Positions 1 through 8,381 of a DNA stretch of 64,000 nt are shown piece by piece (positions within the stretch are counted from its first letter, which is position 1; each line of letters starts with the position of its first letter). The notes below the pieces were generated by a model that searched no databases, was not told the DNA's origin, and saw only the letters and a list, made by a program, of their open reading frames with translations. This stretch comes from JBOZRQ01 sp050789255 (GTDB lineage Bacteria; Bacillota; Sulfobacillia; Symbiobacteriales; Symbiobacteriaceae), in NCBI GenBank assembly GCA_050789255.1, contig JBOZRQ010000010.1, forward strand, positions 1 through 64,000, read 5' to 3'. The position numbers and the translations under genes were made by a program.

Positions 1-12
1 CTCCCCGGAAAC

Positions 13-87
13 TGGTGGACCGCGTAGGACTCGAACCTACAACCTGTCGATTAAGAGTCGAATGCTCTACCATTGAGCTAGCGGTCC
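13..87 (-). tRNA. tRNA-Lys (anticodon CTT)
   Basis: The minus strand folds as a full cloverleaf. The acceptor stem GGACCGC pairs with GCGGTCC, the discriminator is A and the CCA end is encoded. The anticodon loop is CTCTTAA, giving anticodon CTT for lysine, and the T arm carries GTTCGAG. It is the last of three tRNA genes read leftward from a common promoter near 315-343. Confidence 0.97.
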
Positions 88-118
88 AGGTTGTGCCGGC
101 CTCGGTAGGGCCGGCGTA

Positions 119-193
119 TGGAGCGGGTTACGAGATTTGAACTCGCGACCTACGCCTTGGCAAGGCGTCGCTCTACCGCTGAGCTAAACCCGC
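119..193 (-). tRNA. tRNA-Gly (anticodon GCC)
   Basis: On the minus strand the acceptor stem GCGGGTT pairs with AACCCGC, the discriminator is T and CCA is encoded. The anticodon stem ACGCC/GGCGT closes the loop TTGCCAA, so the anticodon is GCC for glycine. It is the middle gene of the tRNA cluster. Confidence 0.97.
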
Positions 194-198
194 ATGCT

Positions 199-273
199 TG
201 GCTCCGGCTGTAGGATTCGAACCTACGACCCTCCGGTTAACAGCCGGATGCTCTACCGCTGAGCTAAGCCGGA
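199..273 (-). tRNA. tRNA-Asn (anticodon GTT)
   Basis: On the minus strand the acceptor stem TCCGGCT pairs with AGCCGGA, the discriminator is G and CCA is encoded. The anticodon stem TCCGG/CCGGA closes the loop CTGTTAA, so the anticodon is GTT for asparagine. It is the promoter-proximal gene of the cluster. Confidence 0.97.
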
Positions 274-314
274 ATCAGTACGTTGTCACCTGCAGTAGGG
301 GGTGACGGAAACTA

Positions 315-343
315 ATATTACAGCATCCGAAGCGCCTGTTCAA
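315..343 (-). promoter_or_regulatory. Promoter of the tRNA operon
   Basis: Read leftward there is TTGAAC (338-343), a 17-base spacer and TAATAT (315-320), close to the vegetative sigma consensus. It lies about 42 bases ahead of tRNA-Asn. The rest of 274-508 shows no convincing gene. Confidence 0.7.
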
Positions 344-508
344 GACTCATTTTTAGCTAGTCCCATGCCTTTTTTCGGAAGTGCCGCGGCCATCGGAACC
401 CGACGCTGGCCAATCAGAATGAGGGCCGGCACAACTGTGCGAGCCCCCTAACTCTTATGAACTATTTCATCTCTTTAAGTTCGAATCCATAACAGAGGGG
501 ATCAACGA

Positions 509-608
509 ATGAAACCTGACTGGGAACGCGATCATCGCTATTTCCATGCTCATCTTCTACATCGGCGGTGCCTACTTCTCCTGGCGAGCGTATCGGGAGT
601 TGGCCTAG
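509..608 (+). pseudogene. Small single-TM protein ORF, out of frame with its ATG
   Basis: A good ribosome binding site (GAGGGG, 495-500) stands 8 bases before an ATG at 509, but that frame gives an unconvincing product. One frame over, from 516 to the stop at 606-608, lies a 30-residue hydrophobic peptide (TGNAIIAISMLIFYIGGAY and then a basic end). Removing one A from the AAA at 512-514 joins the ATG to it. The peptide is reminiscent of the tiny MetS-type small subunits of sodium:neurotransmitter symporters, but no transporter gene is next to it. It is either a frameshifted remnant, a sequencing error in a short homopolymer or chance. The stop overlaps the end of the convergent Fe-S gene by 4 bases. 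Confidence 0.4.
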
Positions 609-1276
609 CCCACCAGGTGGACCGCGTGCCTGCGGGGCCCGTCGTGATCGTACGTCCGCCCCTGAAGCAGATCGCTCAGGCGAAGGATCTTGACACCGTT
701 GGTGGCGGTATTGCGGTCGAGGTTGCCCACCCAGATGGCGTTCAGCGGGCAGGCATCCACGCATACAGGCAGGTCGCCCGCACTCAGGCGGTAGGTGCAA
801 AGCGTGCACTTGGCGACGGTGTTGGGCAGTTCGCCGCTGGGGCGCCCGGTGGAGTATCGCTCGTACCCGTGGGGCGGCGTCGCTGTATGGTAGGGGTCGA
901 CCCAGAGCAGCGCATCGTACTCGCAGGCGTCGATGCAGAAGCGGCAGCCGTTGCAGACCTCCTGATCGACCTCCATCACGCCCTGGGCGTTCCGTGTGAT
1001 CGCCCCGGCAGCACAGGCCTCCTCGCAGGGGGCAGGCTCGCACTGCAGGCACGCACCCATGGCCTCGCGAGCCTCCGGCACCAGATGGTGGGACGCAGCA
1101 CAGCCGGACGTGCAGGGAGCCGCATCGCCGCTGGGACAGGCTTCACACTGTACCTTGTCGGTCACGAGCATCCATCCGGTATCGGGCAGGCCCAAAGCCG
1201 CCCAGTCGTGGCGTGTGGCAGGGGTTCCCCGCATCGGCCGCACCGCTTCGGCCGCATTCACCAGGCGCATTGACAT
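605..1276 (-). CDS. 4Fe-4S ferredoxin-type electron-transfer subunit (DmsB/NrfC-like)
   Basis: This 223-residue protein has exactly sixteen cysteines in four groups: 44/47/55/59, 76/79/84/88, 108/111/114/118 and 147/150/162/166. The third is a classic C-x2-C-x2-C-x3-C ending in CEYDAL. That number and layout match the four-cluster electron-transfer subunits of molybdopterin oxidoreductases. No signal peptide is visible, so it should be cytoplasmic or bound to a partner. No catalytic or membrane subunit is adjacent, so its partner is unknown. The start is the ATG at 1276, 7 bases after AGGAGGT; an upstream in-frame GTG overlaps the ribosome binding site and is unlikely. Confidence 0.88.
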   Translation of the reverse strand: MSMRLVNAAEAVRPMRGTPATRHDWAALGLPDTGWMLVTDKVQCEACPSGDAAPCTSGCAASHHLVPEAREAMGACLQCEPAPCEEACAAGAITRNAQGVMEVDQEVCNGCRFCIDACEYDALLWVDPYHTATPPHGYERYSTGRPSGELPNTVAKCTLCTYRLSAGDLPVCVDACPLNAIWVGNLDRNTATNGVKILRLSDLLQGRTYDHDGPRRHAVHLVG

Positions 1277-1405
1277 CCGGCGCACCTCCTACAGGTTGGG
1301 TCCCTCATCTACGCTCAGAATAGCAGGAGGCCCCGCGCCGGGTCAGACCCGTTCCTCATCATTCCGAATAGTTACATTGTGTCACTACTTTTCGAATCGA
1401 AGATG

Positions 1406-1437
1406 AAGCCCGCCTTCTGCGGTGAGAAGGCGGGCTT
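1406..1437. terminator. Hairpin terminator between phoU and the Fe-S gene
   Basis: A perfect 12-base-pair stem (AAGCCCGCCTTC with GAAGGCGGGCTT) closes an 8-base loop just past the phoU stop. There is no long T run, so termination strength is uncertain. Confidence 0.6.
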
Positions 1438-1443
1438 ATCTCG

Positions 1444-2097
1444 TCAATTGTTCAGTTCCTCCAGCTCCCCGGTCAGCATGTAGATCGTCCACTCCCCAAG
1501 GTTCGTGGCATGGTCGCCGACCCGTTCCAGGTGCATCGCCACGTGCAGCAGATAGGTGGCCTGCCTCACGATGGTGGGGTCCTTTTGCATCATCGCCATC
1601 AGTTCGTCGAAGATCTCCCGGTAGAGGTGGTCGATCTGATGATCCTTGTCGATCATGCTGCGGGCGGCGGCTTCATCCTGGCGCACGTAGGCGTCGAGGG
1701 CCTCCCGGGTCATCTCCTGGGCGAGCGCCGCCATGCGCGGGATGTCGACCAGGGGCTTGATCAGGGCCTCCCCCTCCAGCCTGACCGTCACCTCGGCGAT
1801 GTCGGTGGCATGGTCGGCCATCCGCTCCAGATCGGTGACCAGCTTGATTCCGGTGGCGATCACCCGCAGATCGCGGGCCATCGGCTGCTGCAGGGCCATC
1901 AGCTGCAGCGCCTGCATCTGCACATCGATCTGGAGGCGGTCAATCTCGTCATCCCCGGCGATCACCCGGCGGGCGAGCTCACCATCGAGGCGGGCGAGAG
2001 AAAGGGTAGCCTGCTCCACCATCTCGGCGACGAGCTGGCCCATGCGGACGATATTGTGCTGCAAGTTACGCAGCTGATCATGGAATCCCTGACGCAA
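1444..2097 (-). CDS. phoU: Phosphate-uptake regulator PhoU
   Basis: This 217-residue protein is the size of PhoU and shows its two related three-helix halves. Each half contains the conserved helix with E-R-x-D/G-D-H-A, seen as LERMADHATDIAE near 90 and LERVGDHATNLGE near 190. PhoU sits in the cytoplasm and couples the Pst phosphate transporter to the PhoR kinase and to phosphate homeostasis. No pst genes are adjacent here. Translation probably starts at TTG 2097, 8 bases after AGGGGG. A hairpin follows the stop. Confidence 0.93.
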   Translation of the reverse strand: MRQGFHDQLRNLQHNIVRMGQLVAEMVEQATLSLARLDGELARRVIAGDDEIDRLQIDVQMQALQLMALQQPMARDLRVIATGIKLVTDLERMADHATDIAEVTVRLEGEALIKPLVDIPRMAALAQEMTREALDAYVRQDEAAARSMIDKDHQIDHLYREIFDELMAMMQKDPTIVRQATYLLHVAMHLERVGDHATNLGEWTIYMLTGELEELNN

Positions 2098-2213
2098 GGT
2101 TGGCGCCCCCTGATTCGATGCAAGATGTGAATGGTTGCTATTCTAGTACCTTATTTCACTTCGCCCCTGCGCAGACTTCTCCTGTCATCCGAAAGTACTG
2201 CAGGAGAAGGATC

Positions 2214-2582
2214 TCACGTCAGTGTGCAGTAGGCGGAAGCGACGGCGACCACGAAGGCGGGCAACGCTGTAAGCAAGAGCAAGAGCTGGGCGCCGAGCCA
2301 CCGGAGACCCCAGCGGGGCTGGCCCCAGACCAGCACGATCGGCCAGATGATCACCCCGCCGTAATACAGGGGGAAGGCGGCCTCCGAGATGGGTCCGGGG
2401 CCTCCGGCCGCCAGGCAGTCCGTAAGCAGGAGGCCGGAGGCCAGGGCCCCCCAGGCGGTGCCGGCCAGCCCGTGGATGAGCTTCTTCTCCCGGCCGGCCG
2501 CCGCCGCTGCCGCCAGCACAAGCAAGCCCATGACGGCGCCCACCGTGAGGCTCAGCAGCGCCAGCCTCTGTGTCGTAGTCAC
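2214..2582 (-). CDS. Small four-helix membrane protein, unknown function
   Basis: The 122-residue product has four hydrophobic segments (about 7-30, 38-55, 70-88 and 95-118) with few charged residues between them, so it is almost certainly an integral membrane protein. The GTG start at 2582 is well supported by GGGGAGGT 7 bases upstream. I do not recognise a family. It stands alone between phoU and the divergent cupredoxin gene. Confidence 0.65.
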   Translation of the reverse strand: MTTTQRLALLSLTVGAVMGLLVLAAAAAAGREKKLIHGLAGTAWGALASGLLLTDCLAAGGPGPISEAAFPLYYGGVIIWPIVLVWGQPRWGLRWLGAQLLLLLTALPAFVVAVASAYCTLT

Positions 2583-2732
2583 GGCGATTACCTCCCCGCT
2601 CGCTACTGTACTGGATGTACGGGGCGCCGCTCCCGCCGGTTCGTGAGGGGCAGCAATCTTTCCCGGCAGCGAACCTTGCGCCTCGCTTGTCCGTCTAAGA
2701 ATCGTGAGCGTCTATCAGTGAGGAGGCTTTTT

Positions 2733-3521
2733 ATGCGAGCGTTGACCAAAACGGCGGCAGCCCTGCTGCTGGGCGCCGTGCTGGCGGCCGGCTGCACCGG
2801 GAACGCCAAACCGCCCGCCAACACCCCGGCTCAAACAAATCCCAAGCCGGCGGCGCCCAAGCATCCCGAGCTGGTACAGCCCTTCGAGAGCGCCCTGCTG
2901 GCCCTGAAGGCCATGAACGAGACCGGCGTACAGAAAGACTTCGTAGGCGCAGAAAAGCACTTCAAGGAGTTCCGCACCCACTGGCAAACCATCCGGGTAA
3001 AGCTGAAAGAGGTGGACCCCAAGCTGGAGGTCCACATCGAAGACGGTGCAACAGAGCTGGACCTGGAGTTCAAGAAACCCCAGAACGAAATCCGCGTCTA
3101 CGAACTCGACGAGGAGACCGTAAAGCTCGGCCGCCTGCTCGCCGACGCCGCCGAGGCGCTCGCGGTGCCAATCAAGCCGGAGTTAGTGCAGAAGGATCCC
3201 CGGGACAACATCCCCTTCAATAAAGAGCAGCGGGTGGAGATTACGCTCTCCGACCACAAGTTTGAGCCGAAGAATCTCACCTTTGACCAGCACACCAAGG
3301 TCACCTTCGTGCTCACCAACCGCGGCAAGGAGGTTCACGAGTTCGAGCTCGGCCATTACGCCGTTGAGGTCACCGACATGGGTCCTGGCGATACCAAAGA
3401 GCTGACGGTGGTGCTCCTTGACGCCGGCGAATTCGAGATCTCCTGCCACATGCTGGGCCATTACGAGGTCGGCATGCACGGCACCCTCAAAGTCAAACCT
3501 GCGGAGTTGAAGAAGCAGTGA
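2733..3521 (+). CDS. Cupredoxin-domain lipoprotein
   Basis: This 262-residue protein begins with a lipoprotein signal peptide whose lipobox ends at Cys21, so it should be anchored outside the membrane. A Pro-rich linker and an acidic helical region (about 35-160) precede a C-terminal cupredoxin domain (about 165-258). The likely type-1 copper ligands are visible: His in EVHEFELGHY, then Cys, His and Met in SCHMLGHYEVGMHG. It probably binds copper and may transfer electrons or buffer metal. The start ATG follows AGGAGG. The stop overlaps the next gene's GTG by 4 bases, which suggests coupled translation. Confidence 0.85.
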   Translation: MRALTKTAAALLLGAVLAAGCTGNAKPPANTPAQTNPKPAAPKHPELVQPFESALLALKAMNETGVQKDFVGAEKHFKEFRTHWQTIRVKLKEVDPKLEVHIEDGATELDLEFKKPQNEIRVYELDEETVKLGRLLADAAEALAVPIKPELVQKDPRDNIPFNKEQRVEITLSDHKFEPKNLTFDQHTKVTFVLTNRGKEVHEFELGHYAVEVTDMGPGDTKELTVVLLDAGEFEISCHMLGHYEVGMHGTLKVKPAELKKQ

Positions 3522-4903
3522 ACCCTTTGCAGCAGCACCTGGAGAACCTTCGCACCCACCATCGCATTCCAGGTCTGGCGGTCGCAGTGGCCCGCGAGGG
3601 CCGCACGATCTTCGAGGCGGGTCTGGGCCACCGCGACGTGGCCGCCGGCCTGCCCGTCACCCCTGACACCGTCTTTGGCGTGGCTTCGGTCACCAAGTCC
3701 TTCGCCGCGTTGGCCATCGTCCAGTTGGAGGACCGTGGCCGCCTTAGCGTCCTCGATCCGGTGGTCAAGTGGCTGCCCGAGTTCCGGATCCAGGGCGCCG
3801 ACGTCAGCGGCATCACGATCCACCACCTGCTGACGCACACGAGCGGCCTCCCGGGGCAGAAGGCGCTCTACCTGGCCCGCGCGGCGTCCATCCGGCGGGA
3901 CCCCAACTGGAAGCGGCTCGGGGTCGCTTACGACCCGTTCACGGTCGACCCGATCCAGACCTGCGCCGAGCTTCTGGACGGGATGGCCTCCTCCGAGATT
4001 GAGCTCCTGGGGGCGCCCGGAAGCTGCTTCAACTACTCCAACGAGGGCTACGCCATGCTCGGCGAAATCATCGCCCGGGCGAGCGGCCGGCCTTTCCTGA
4101 CCTACATGCAGGAGGAGATTCTGGACCCGCTGCACATGCGCCACTCCACCTTCCTCGCCTCCGACCTGGAGCGCTTCCCCGAGGTGACGGAGTTGTACGC
4201 CTCGGTCGTGGAGAACGGTCAGACGGAGGTGATCCACGCCCCCGTCTGGTGGGACGTCGGGCAGATTTACGCCAACGGCAGCCTCAAGTCCACGGTGCGG
4301 GACCTGCTGAACTACCTGGAGGTCTATCGGACAAACGGCCTGTTCCAGGGCCACCGCATCGCCTCCGAGGGCGCCATCCGCAAGATGATGAGCCCGCACG
4401 TGCAGCTGCCCTCGGGCAAGCACTACGGCTACGGGCTCGACGTCGAGCCATACCACGGCGTTACGTTGGTGGGCCACGGCGGGGGGATCAAGGGCGTCTC
4501 CTCCCACATCCGGATCGCCGTGGAGCCGGGCATCACCGCTGTGGCGCTGACCAACCTGTCCGGGGTTCCGGCCCACCTCTGCACGCTCGCTCCCATCAAC
4601 GCCGAGCTGGGCCTGCCGCTGGAGACCCGCACGCAGGTGTACCCTCCTTTCGAACAGGATGGGGCACCCCTCAGCGACTATGCCGGACTCTATCGCAGCG
4701 GTGAGGGGACCTCCTTCCGCTTCCTGGCTGACGGCGGTGTGCTGTATCTCGAGCTTCCCTCGGGGCTGATGCCCCTCCGCCCGTTCGGGCCCGGCGCGTT
4801 CGTGGCGCCTGACGAGCTGCTGGCGTTCCACTTCGTCCGTGAGGGCGACGGCCCGGCAAAGACCGTCTTCTCCGGGGTGCGCATGGTGCCCAGGGTCGCC
4901 TAA
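3518..4903 (+). CDS. Serine hydrolase, class C beta-lactamase/PBP4* family
   Basis: This 461-residue protein has the three catalytic signatures of the family: S-V-T-K at 57-60 (nucleophile Ser57), Y-S-N at 173-175 and H-G-G-G at 320-323. A small C-terminal domain (about 375-461) resembles the DUF3471 lipocalin-like add-on. No signal peptide is seen, so it is probably cytoplasmic, acting as an esterase or peptidase rather than a true beta-lactamase. GTG 3518 overlaps the TGA of the cupredoxin gene. It is one of three paralogues in this window (also 29988 and 44391). Confidence 0.88.
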   Translation: MNPLQQHLENLRTHHRIPGLAVAVAREGRTIFEAGLGHRDVAAGLPVTPDTVFGVASVTKSFAALAIVQLEDRGRLSVLDPVVKWLPEFRIQGADVSGITIHHLLTHTSGLPGQKALYLARAASIRRDPNWKRLGVAYDPFTVDPIQTCAELLDGMASSEIELLGAPGSCFNYSNEGYAMLGEIIARASGRPFLTYMQEEILDPLHMRHSTFLASDLERFPEVTELYASVVENGQTEVIHAPVWWDVGQIYANGSLKSTVRDLLNYLEVYRTNGLFQGHRIASEGAIRKMMSPHVQLPSGKHYGYGLDVEPYHGVTLVGHGGGIKGVSSHIRIAVEPGITAVALTNLSGVPAHLCTLAPINAELGLPLETRTQVYPPFEQDGAPLSDYAGLYRSGEGTSFRFLADGGVLYLELPSGLMPLRPFGPGAFVAPDELLAFHFVREGDGPAKTVFSGVRMVPRVA

Positions 4904-5457
4904 ACCTGACTTCGGGCCAGTCGCAAGTCCTCGACCAGGGTGGGCATCAGATTGGGGCGCCGCCGCACCGCCAGGGGATGGTAGCCAAAGACCGTCGCCT
5001 GGCCCTGCACCGTGTGGACCGTGCCGCGCAGCTGCTTGACCTCCGCCTCGGGATCGCCCAGCAATGCCTGGGCGGCCACGTTGCCCAGGCAGACCAGGAC
5101 CCGGGGCCGGTGCTCCGCGAGCTGGGCGCCCAGGTAGGGCAGGCAGGCCGCCCGGGCCGCCTGCTTGTCGTAGGCGCGGCGGGGCCGGCACTTCAGCACC
5201 CAGGTGACCAGCAGGTCGGTATCCGCCAGCCCTGCCGAGTGGGCGGCCTCCCGCAGGGCCTGCCGGGTGCCGCACACGAAGGGGCTGCCCCCGGTGTCCT
5301 CCCGAGCGCCGGGGTTGTCCAGCAGCACCATGACGGGGGCGCCCGGCTGCCCCTCCGCCCAGATCACCCGAGAACGCTGGGCCGATAGCTGACAGCGAAG
5401 GCAGGCCTCAACGCCCGGCGGGGGCGGAAGCTCAGGCAGCGGGAGTAGTTCCTGCAT
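4900..5457 (-). CDS. Uracil-DNA glycosylase family protein
   Basis: This 185-residue protein matches the family 4/5 iron-sulphur uracil-DNA glycosylases. It has C-L-R-C at 19-22, further cysteines in VLKCRP and AACLPYL that would complete a 4Fe-4S site, and the late motif HPLAVRRRP. The first active-site motif, usually GEAPGxxED, reads LDNPGARED, so catalysis may differ from the standard enzymes. It would remove damaged bases from DNA. The start chosen is ATG 5457, with GGAAGGAG upstream; the longer reading lacks family similarity. It ends 4 bases inside the convergent hydrolase gene. Confidence 0.8.
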   Translation of the reverse strand: MQELLPLPELPPPPGVEACLRCQLSAQRSRVIWAEGQPGAPVMVLLDNPGAREDTGGSPFVCGTRQALREAAHSAGLADTDLLVTWVLKCRPRRAYDKQAARAACLPYLGAQLAEHRPRVLVCLGNVAAQALLGDPEAEVKQLRGTVHTVQGQATVFGYHPLAVRRRPNLMPTLVEDLRLARSQV

Positions 5458-5520
5458 GGCGGCACATGCTCCTTCCTTCCGGTCTAGTATGTCCGTCCTC
5501 CGTGATCTCTGTGGCCAAAC

Positions 5521-5554
5521 AAAGACGGTGCACGACCAAGCGTGCACCGTCTTT
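5521..5554 (-). terminator. Terminator of the VWA gene pair
   Basis: A 13-base-pair perfect stem (5521-5533 with 5542-5554) closes an 8-base loop immediately after the stop of the VWA gene. The flanks are T- and A-rich on both sides, so it may work in both directions. Confidence 0.75.
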
Positions 5555-5558
5555 GTCT

Positions 5559-8381
5559 TTACTTGCGCTTCTTCCTGGCAGCCAGGAGCCGGGAGGTAAA
5601 GGTCCCGTCCTCCTCGCCGCCGGCGGCCTCCTGAACCTTGGGCTCCGGGGCTTCCGGAGCCTGCTGCGGCATGGTCGGCGCCGCCGGCGGAGCCGTGGCG
5701 GCAGGCCGGGCCGGCACCGGCGCCTCGGCCCGGCGCTCCCGCAGCTTGGCGAGCGCTGCAGCGGCCGAGCCGGCCTGCCCGGCGACGGCCGCACGCTCCC
5801 GGCGGCGCCGCAAGGCGGCCGCCAGCTCGACCGGCGTGATCGCCAGCCGCCGCAGGGCGATGTCGATGGGCCAGAGCAGCAGTGCAGCGATCAGGAGCGC
5901 CTTGTCGAGCGGCAGGCGGCCCGGCGCCGGCGGCAGGTTCCGAGCGAAGGCGGCGGCTGCATCGGCCAGCTCCTGGCCGCCGCCCGCCCGAGCGAGCCGC
6001 TGCATGAAGCCCGGGTCCGCCCCGCTGGTCGCAAACTCGGGACTGTAAGGCACCACGATGAACGTCTCGCCCAGCAGCACGCTCTGCCGCTTGGTGCCGG
6101 CCGAGAGCTTCACCAGGTAGGGACCCGGGATCGAAGCGGCGATCTCGCCCTCATACTGTCCCGGCGCCGTCGCCTGGAGCTGCTGGACCTTGGTGGAACC
6201 GTCGGGCAGGATGATGCCAGCCGTGATGTTGGCCGGCCAGGAGTTCTCGCCGCCGACGCCGCCTACCTCCATCCCCTCGCCCGGCAGCTGCACGGTCAGG
6301 CGGGCCTTGCCGCCCACCACCGAGGCGCTCGTGCGCAGGCCGGAGCTGTCGACCGCAGGCATCGTATAGGAGACCAAGTTCGACCAGAACTGGTTGAACC
6401 CGCCCCACCGGACCCACTGCTCTGACCAGAGGCCGCCCGAGTCCGAGGTGAAGGCCACTACCCGGCCCAAGCCGGTCTGCCAGACAGAAAGGATCGGGTC
6501 ACTATCCGGCGACTGGAGCACAATCTCCCCGGTGGGCTTGGGGGTCGTGGCCACATAGCCCCGCAGCATCGGCAGGCCGTTCAGGCCCTGAAGCATCGGG
6601 TTTTGGCTGATCACCCCGGGCAGGAAGTCCTGCTCCACAATGCCGGGCCGGGCCATCGACTTGGCCTCCTGCAGGAAGATCTGCGGGGTGGCGTTTACGT
6701 CCGATGCCAGGTAGTAACGCCCCTTGCCCTGCTGGGCGATCAGCTGCATGAGCACCTCTTCGCCGGGCCGCAGCCAGTTGACGTGGATGGTGGAGATGGT
6801 GATCCCGTCAGCGGCGATGCGGGAGACGCGGCTGGCGTACTCGCCGAAGGAGATGGACTGTGCGTCGCCGTCGCCGGCCAGGACGATGTGCTTGACCTTG
6901 GCGTCGACCTTCCGGAGTTCGTCGGCGGCCGCCTCGATGTGCTCCATATAGTGGACCGGGTCGCCGGGGGACATCGCATCGATCTGCGCCTTGATCTTCG
7001 CCTTATCCGTCACCTTCGTCGGCGGGACGGCCCAGCCGCGAACGATGGTCGCATCGCTGACCAGGATCGTGTCCTTTGGCGTCAGCATGTCGACCAGCGC
7101 CTTGCCGGCCTCCTTGGAGACGTTGATCTTCTGCTCGCTCTCGAAGTTCTCGACGATCAGCGCCACGGCGATCGGCGGCTTCTCCTTGCGCTGCGGCACG
7201 TCCATGGAGACAGGCATGATCTCCTCCAGCTTGGTGCCGCTGTAGCCGCCCATGGAGTAGCTGTTCTCGCCGCCGATCACCACCAGGCCGTGCCCGCTCT
7301 GCTGGACGTACCCGGCGAGCGCCTCCATCGTGGTCGACCGGATGAACGGCGCCGGCACATCGACAAGCACCACGCTGGCGTACCGGGCGAACTGGGTCCC
7401 GTGGGTGGGCAGCCCGTCCGGGGTGCGTACCTCCACCTCCATGCCGGTCGACTCCAGCGCCTGGCGGATGTTGGTCCCGGCCCCCGGGAACCCCTCCACC
7501 ACCAGGATCGACGGGGCGCCCTGCACGTTGACCATCACCGAGGACTCGTTGTTCTGGGTCAGGGTGTCGCTCTGGGCCTCCAGGACTGCCCACACCCGGT
7601 GGTAGCCGGGCTTGAGCCCCTCCATCGAGACCCGCACCTGCTGGTCGCCGGGCTGCAGGTTGACCGACCGGGACTCCAGCAGCGTCCGCTCCTCGTAGAT
7701 GCGCAGCGTCGCCGTCTGGGTTGCGGTCGAGGTCAGGGTCATGGTCACGTCGAGCCGCTCGCCCAGGCGCAGGGCGCCGGGGGCGTCAATCGTCTTGATG
7801 AAGGCCTCGGCGCCCGGCTGGGGCGCCAGGTTGACCACGTCCACCGTGAAGCCCCGCTGCCGCAGGCGCTGGACCTCCGCCATGGCGTTGCCCACATTCT
7901 CCTTGCCGTCCGAGAGCAGCACCAGCCGGGGCCGGTAGCCCGAGGGCAGGAGGGCGGCGCCGAGGCGCAGGCCCCGCTCCAGGTCGGTGTAGTCAGGCTT
8001 GACCACGGCTGTGAACCCGGTGAAGACGGGCCGCTCGGCGACAGGTGTCTCCATCTGGGCGTCCTCAGCGACCGCCAGCACGCCGGCCATGTCGCCGGGC
8101 TCCATCGCACCGATCGCCGTCTTGATGAACTGCTCCATCTGCTGCCGCACCGAGCCCGTCGAGGTCGACATATCGGCGATGAACATGACGGCCTGGTTCC
8201 TGGCGCTGAAGGTGATGCCGGTGCCGGCCAGGGCCAGCGTCAGGAGGAGCACCACCACGATCCGCATCCATTCAAAGGCGGTCGGGCGCTTGTGTCGCCG
8301 GCGATATAGGTCCCAGGCAAGCCAGCCCGCCGGGATCAGGAGCGCCAGCAGCGCCCAGGGCTGTTCAAAGCTAATACCCAC
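5559..8381 (-). CDS. Large VWA-domain membrane protein with amidotransferase-like fold region
   Basis: The 940-residue product has two N-terminal membrane helices (about 5-25 and 40-60). A VWA domain follows whose metal site DxSxS is intact (DMSTS near 71). Next come a beta-rich segment, a glutamine-amidotransferase-like region (starting near ILVVEGFPG), a second degenerate VWA-like region, a beta domain and C-terminal membrane helices before an Ala/Pro-rich cytoplasmic tail. This is the layout of large BatA/YfbK-like proteins next to MoxR ATPases. GTG 8381 lies inside the previous gene's end (11-base overlap), suggesting coupling. A start at 8408 is possible. The substrate is unknown. Confidence 0.8.
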   Translation of the reverse strand: MGISFEQPWALLALLIPAGWLAWDLYRRRHKRPTAFEWMRIVVVLLLTLALAGTGITFSARNQAVMFIADMSTSTGSVRQQMEQFIKTAIGAMEPGDMAGVLAVAEDAQMETPVAERPVFTGFTAVVKPDYTDLERGLRLGAALLPSGYRPRLVLLSDGKENVGNAMAEVQRLRQRGFTVDVVNLAPQPGAEAFIKTIDAPGALRLGERLDVTMTLTSTATQTATLRIYEERTLLESRSVNLQPGDQQVRVSMEGLKPGYHRVWAVLEAQSDTLTQNNESSVMVNVQGAPSILVVEGFPGAGTNIRQALESTGMEVEVRTPDGLPTHGTQFARYASVVLVDVPAPFIRSTTMEALAGYVQQSGHGLVVIGGENSYSMGGYSGTKLEEIMPVSMDVPQRKEKPPIAVALIVENFESEQKINVSKEAGKALVDMLTPKDTILVSDATIVRGWAVPPTKVTDKAKIKAQIDAMSPGDPVHYMEHIEAAADELRKVDAKVKHIVLAGDGDAQSISFGEYASRVSRIAADGITISTIHVNWLRPGEEVLMQLIAQQGKGRYYLASDVNATPQIFLQEAKSMARPGIVEQDFLPGVISQNPMLQGLNGLPMLRGYVATTPKPTGEIVLQSPDSDPILSVWQTGLGRVVAFTSDSGGLWSEQWVRWGGFNQFWSNLVSYTMPAVDSSGLRTSASVVGGKARLTVQLPGEGMEVGGVGGENSWPANITAGIILPDGSTKVQQLQATAPGQYEGEIAASIPGPYLVKLSAGTKRQSVLLGETFIVVPYSPEFATSGADPGFMQRLARAGGGQELADAAAAFARNLPPAPGRLPLDKALLIAALLLWPIDIALRRLAITPVELAAALRRRRERAAVAGQAGSAAAALAKLRERRAEAPVPARPAATAPPAAPTMPQQAPEAPEPKVQEAAGGEEDGTFTSRLLAARKKRK

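Noticed and set aside
2100..2732. Upstream extension of the cupredoxin protein
   Set aside because: The lipoprotein signal peptide begins at ATG 2733 with its own ribosome binding site; the extension overlaps the opposite-strand membrane protein gene.
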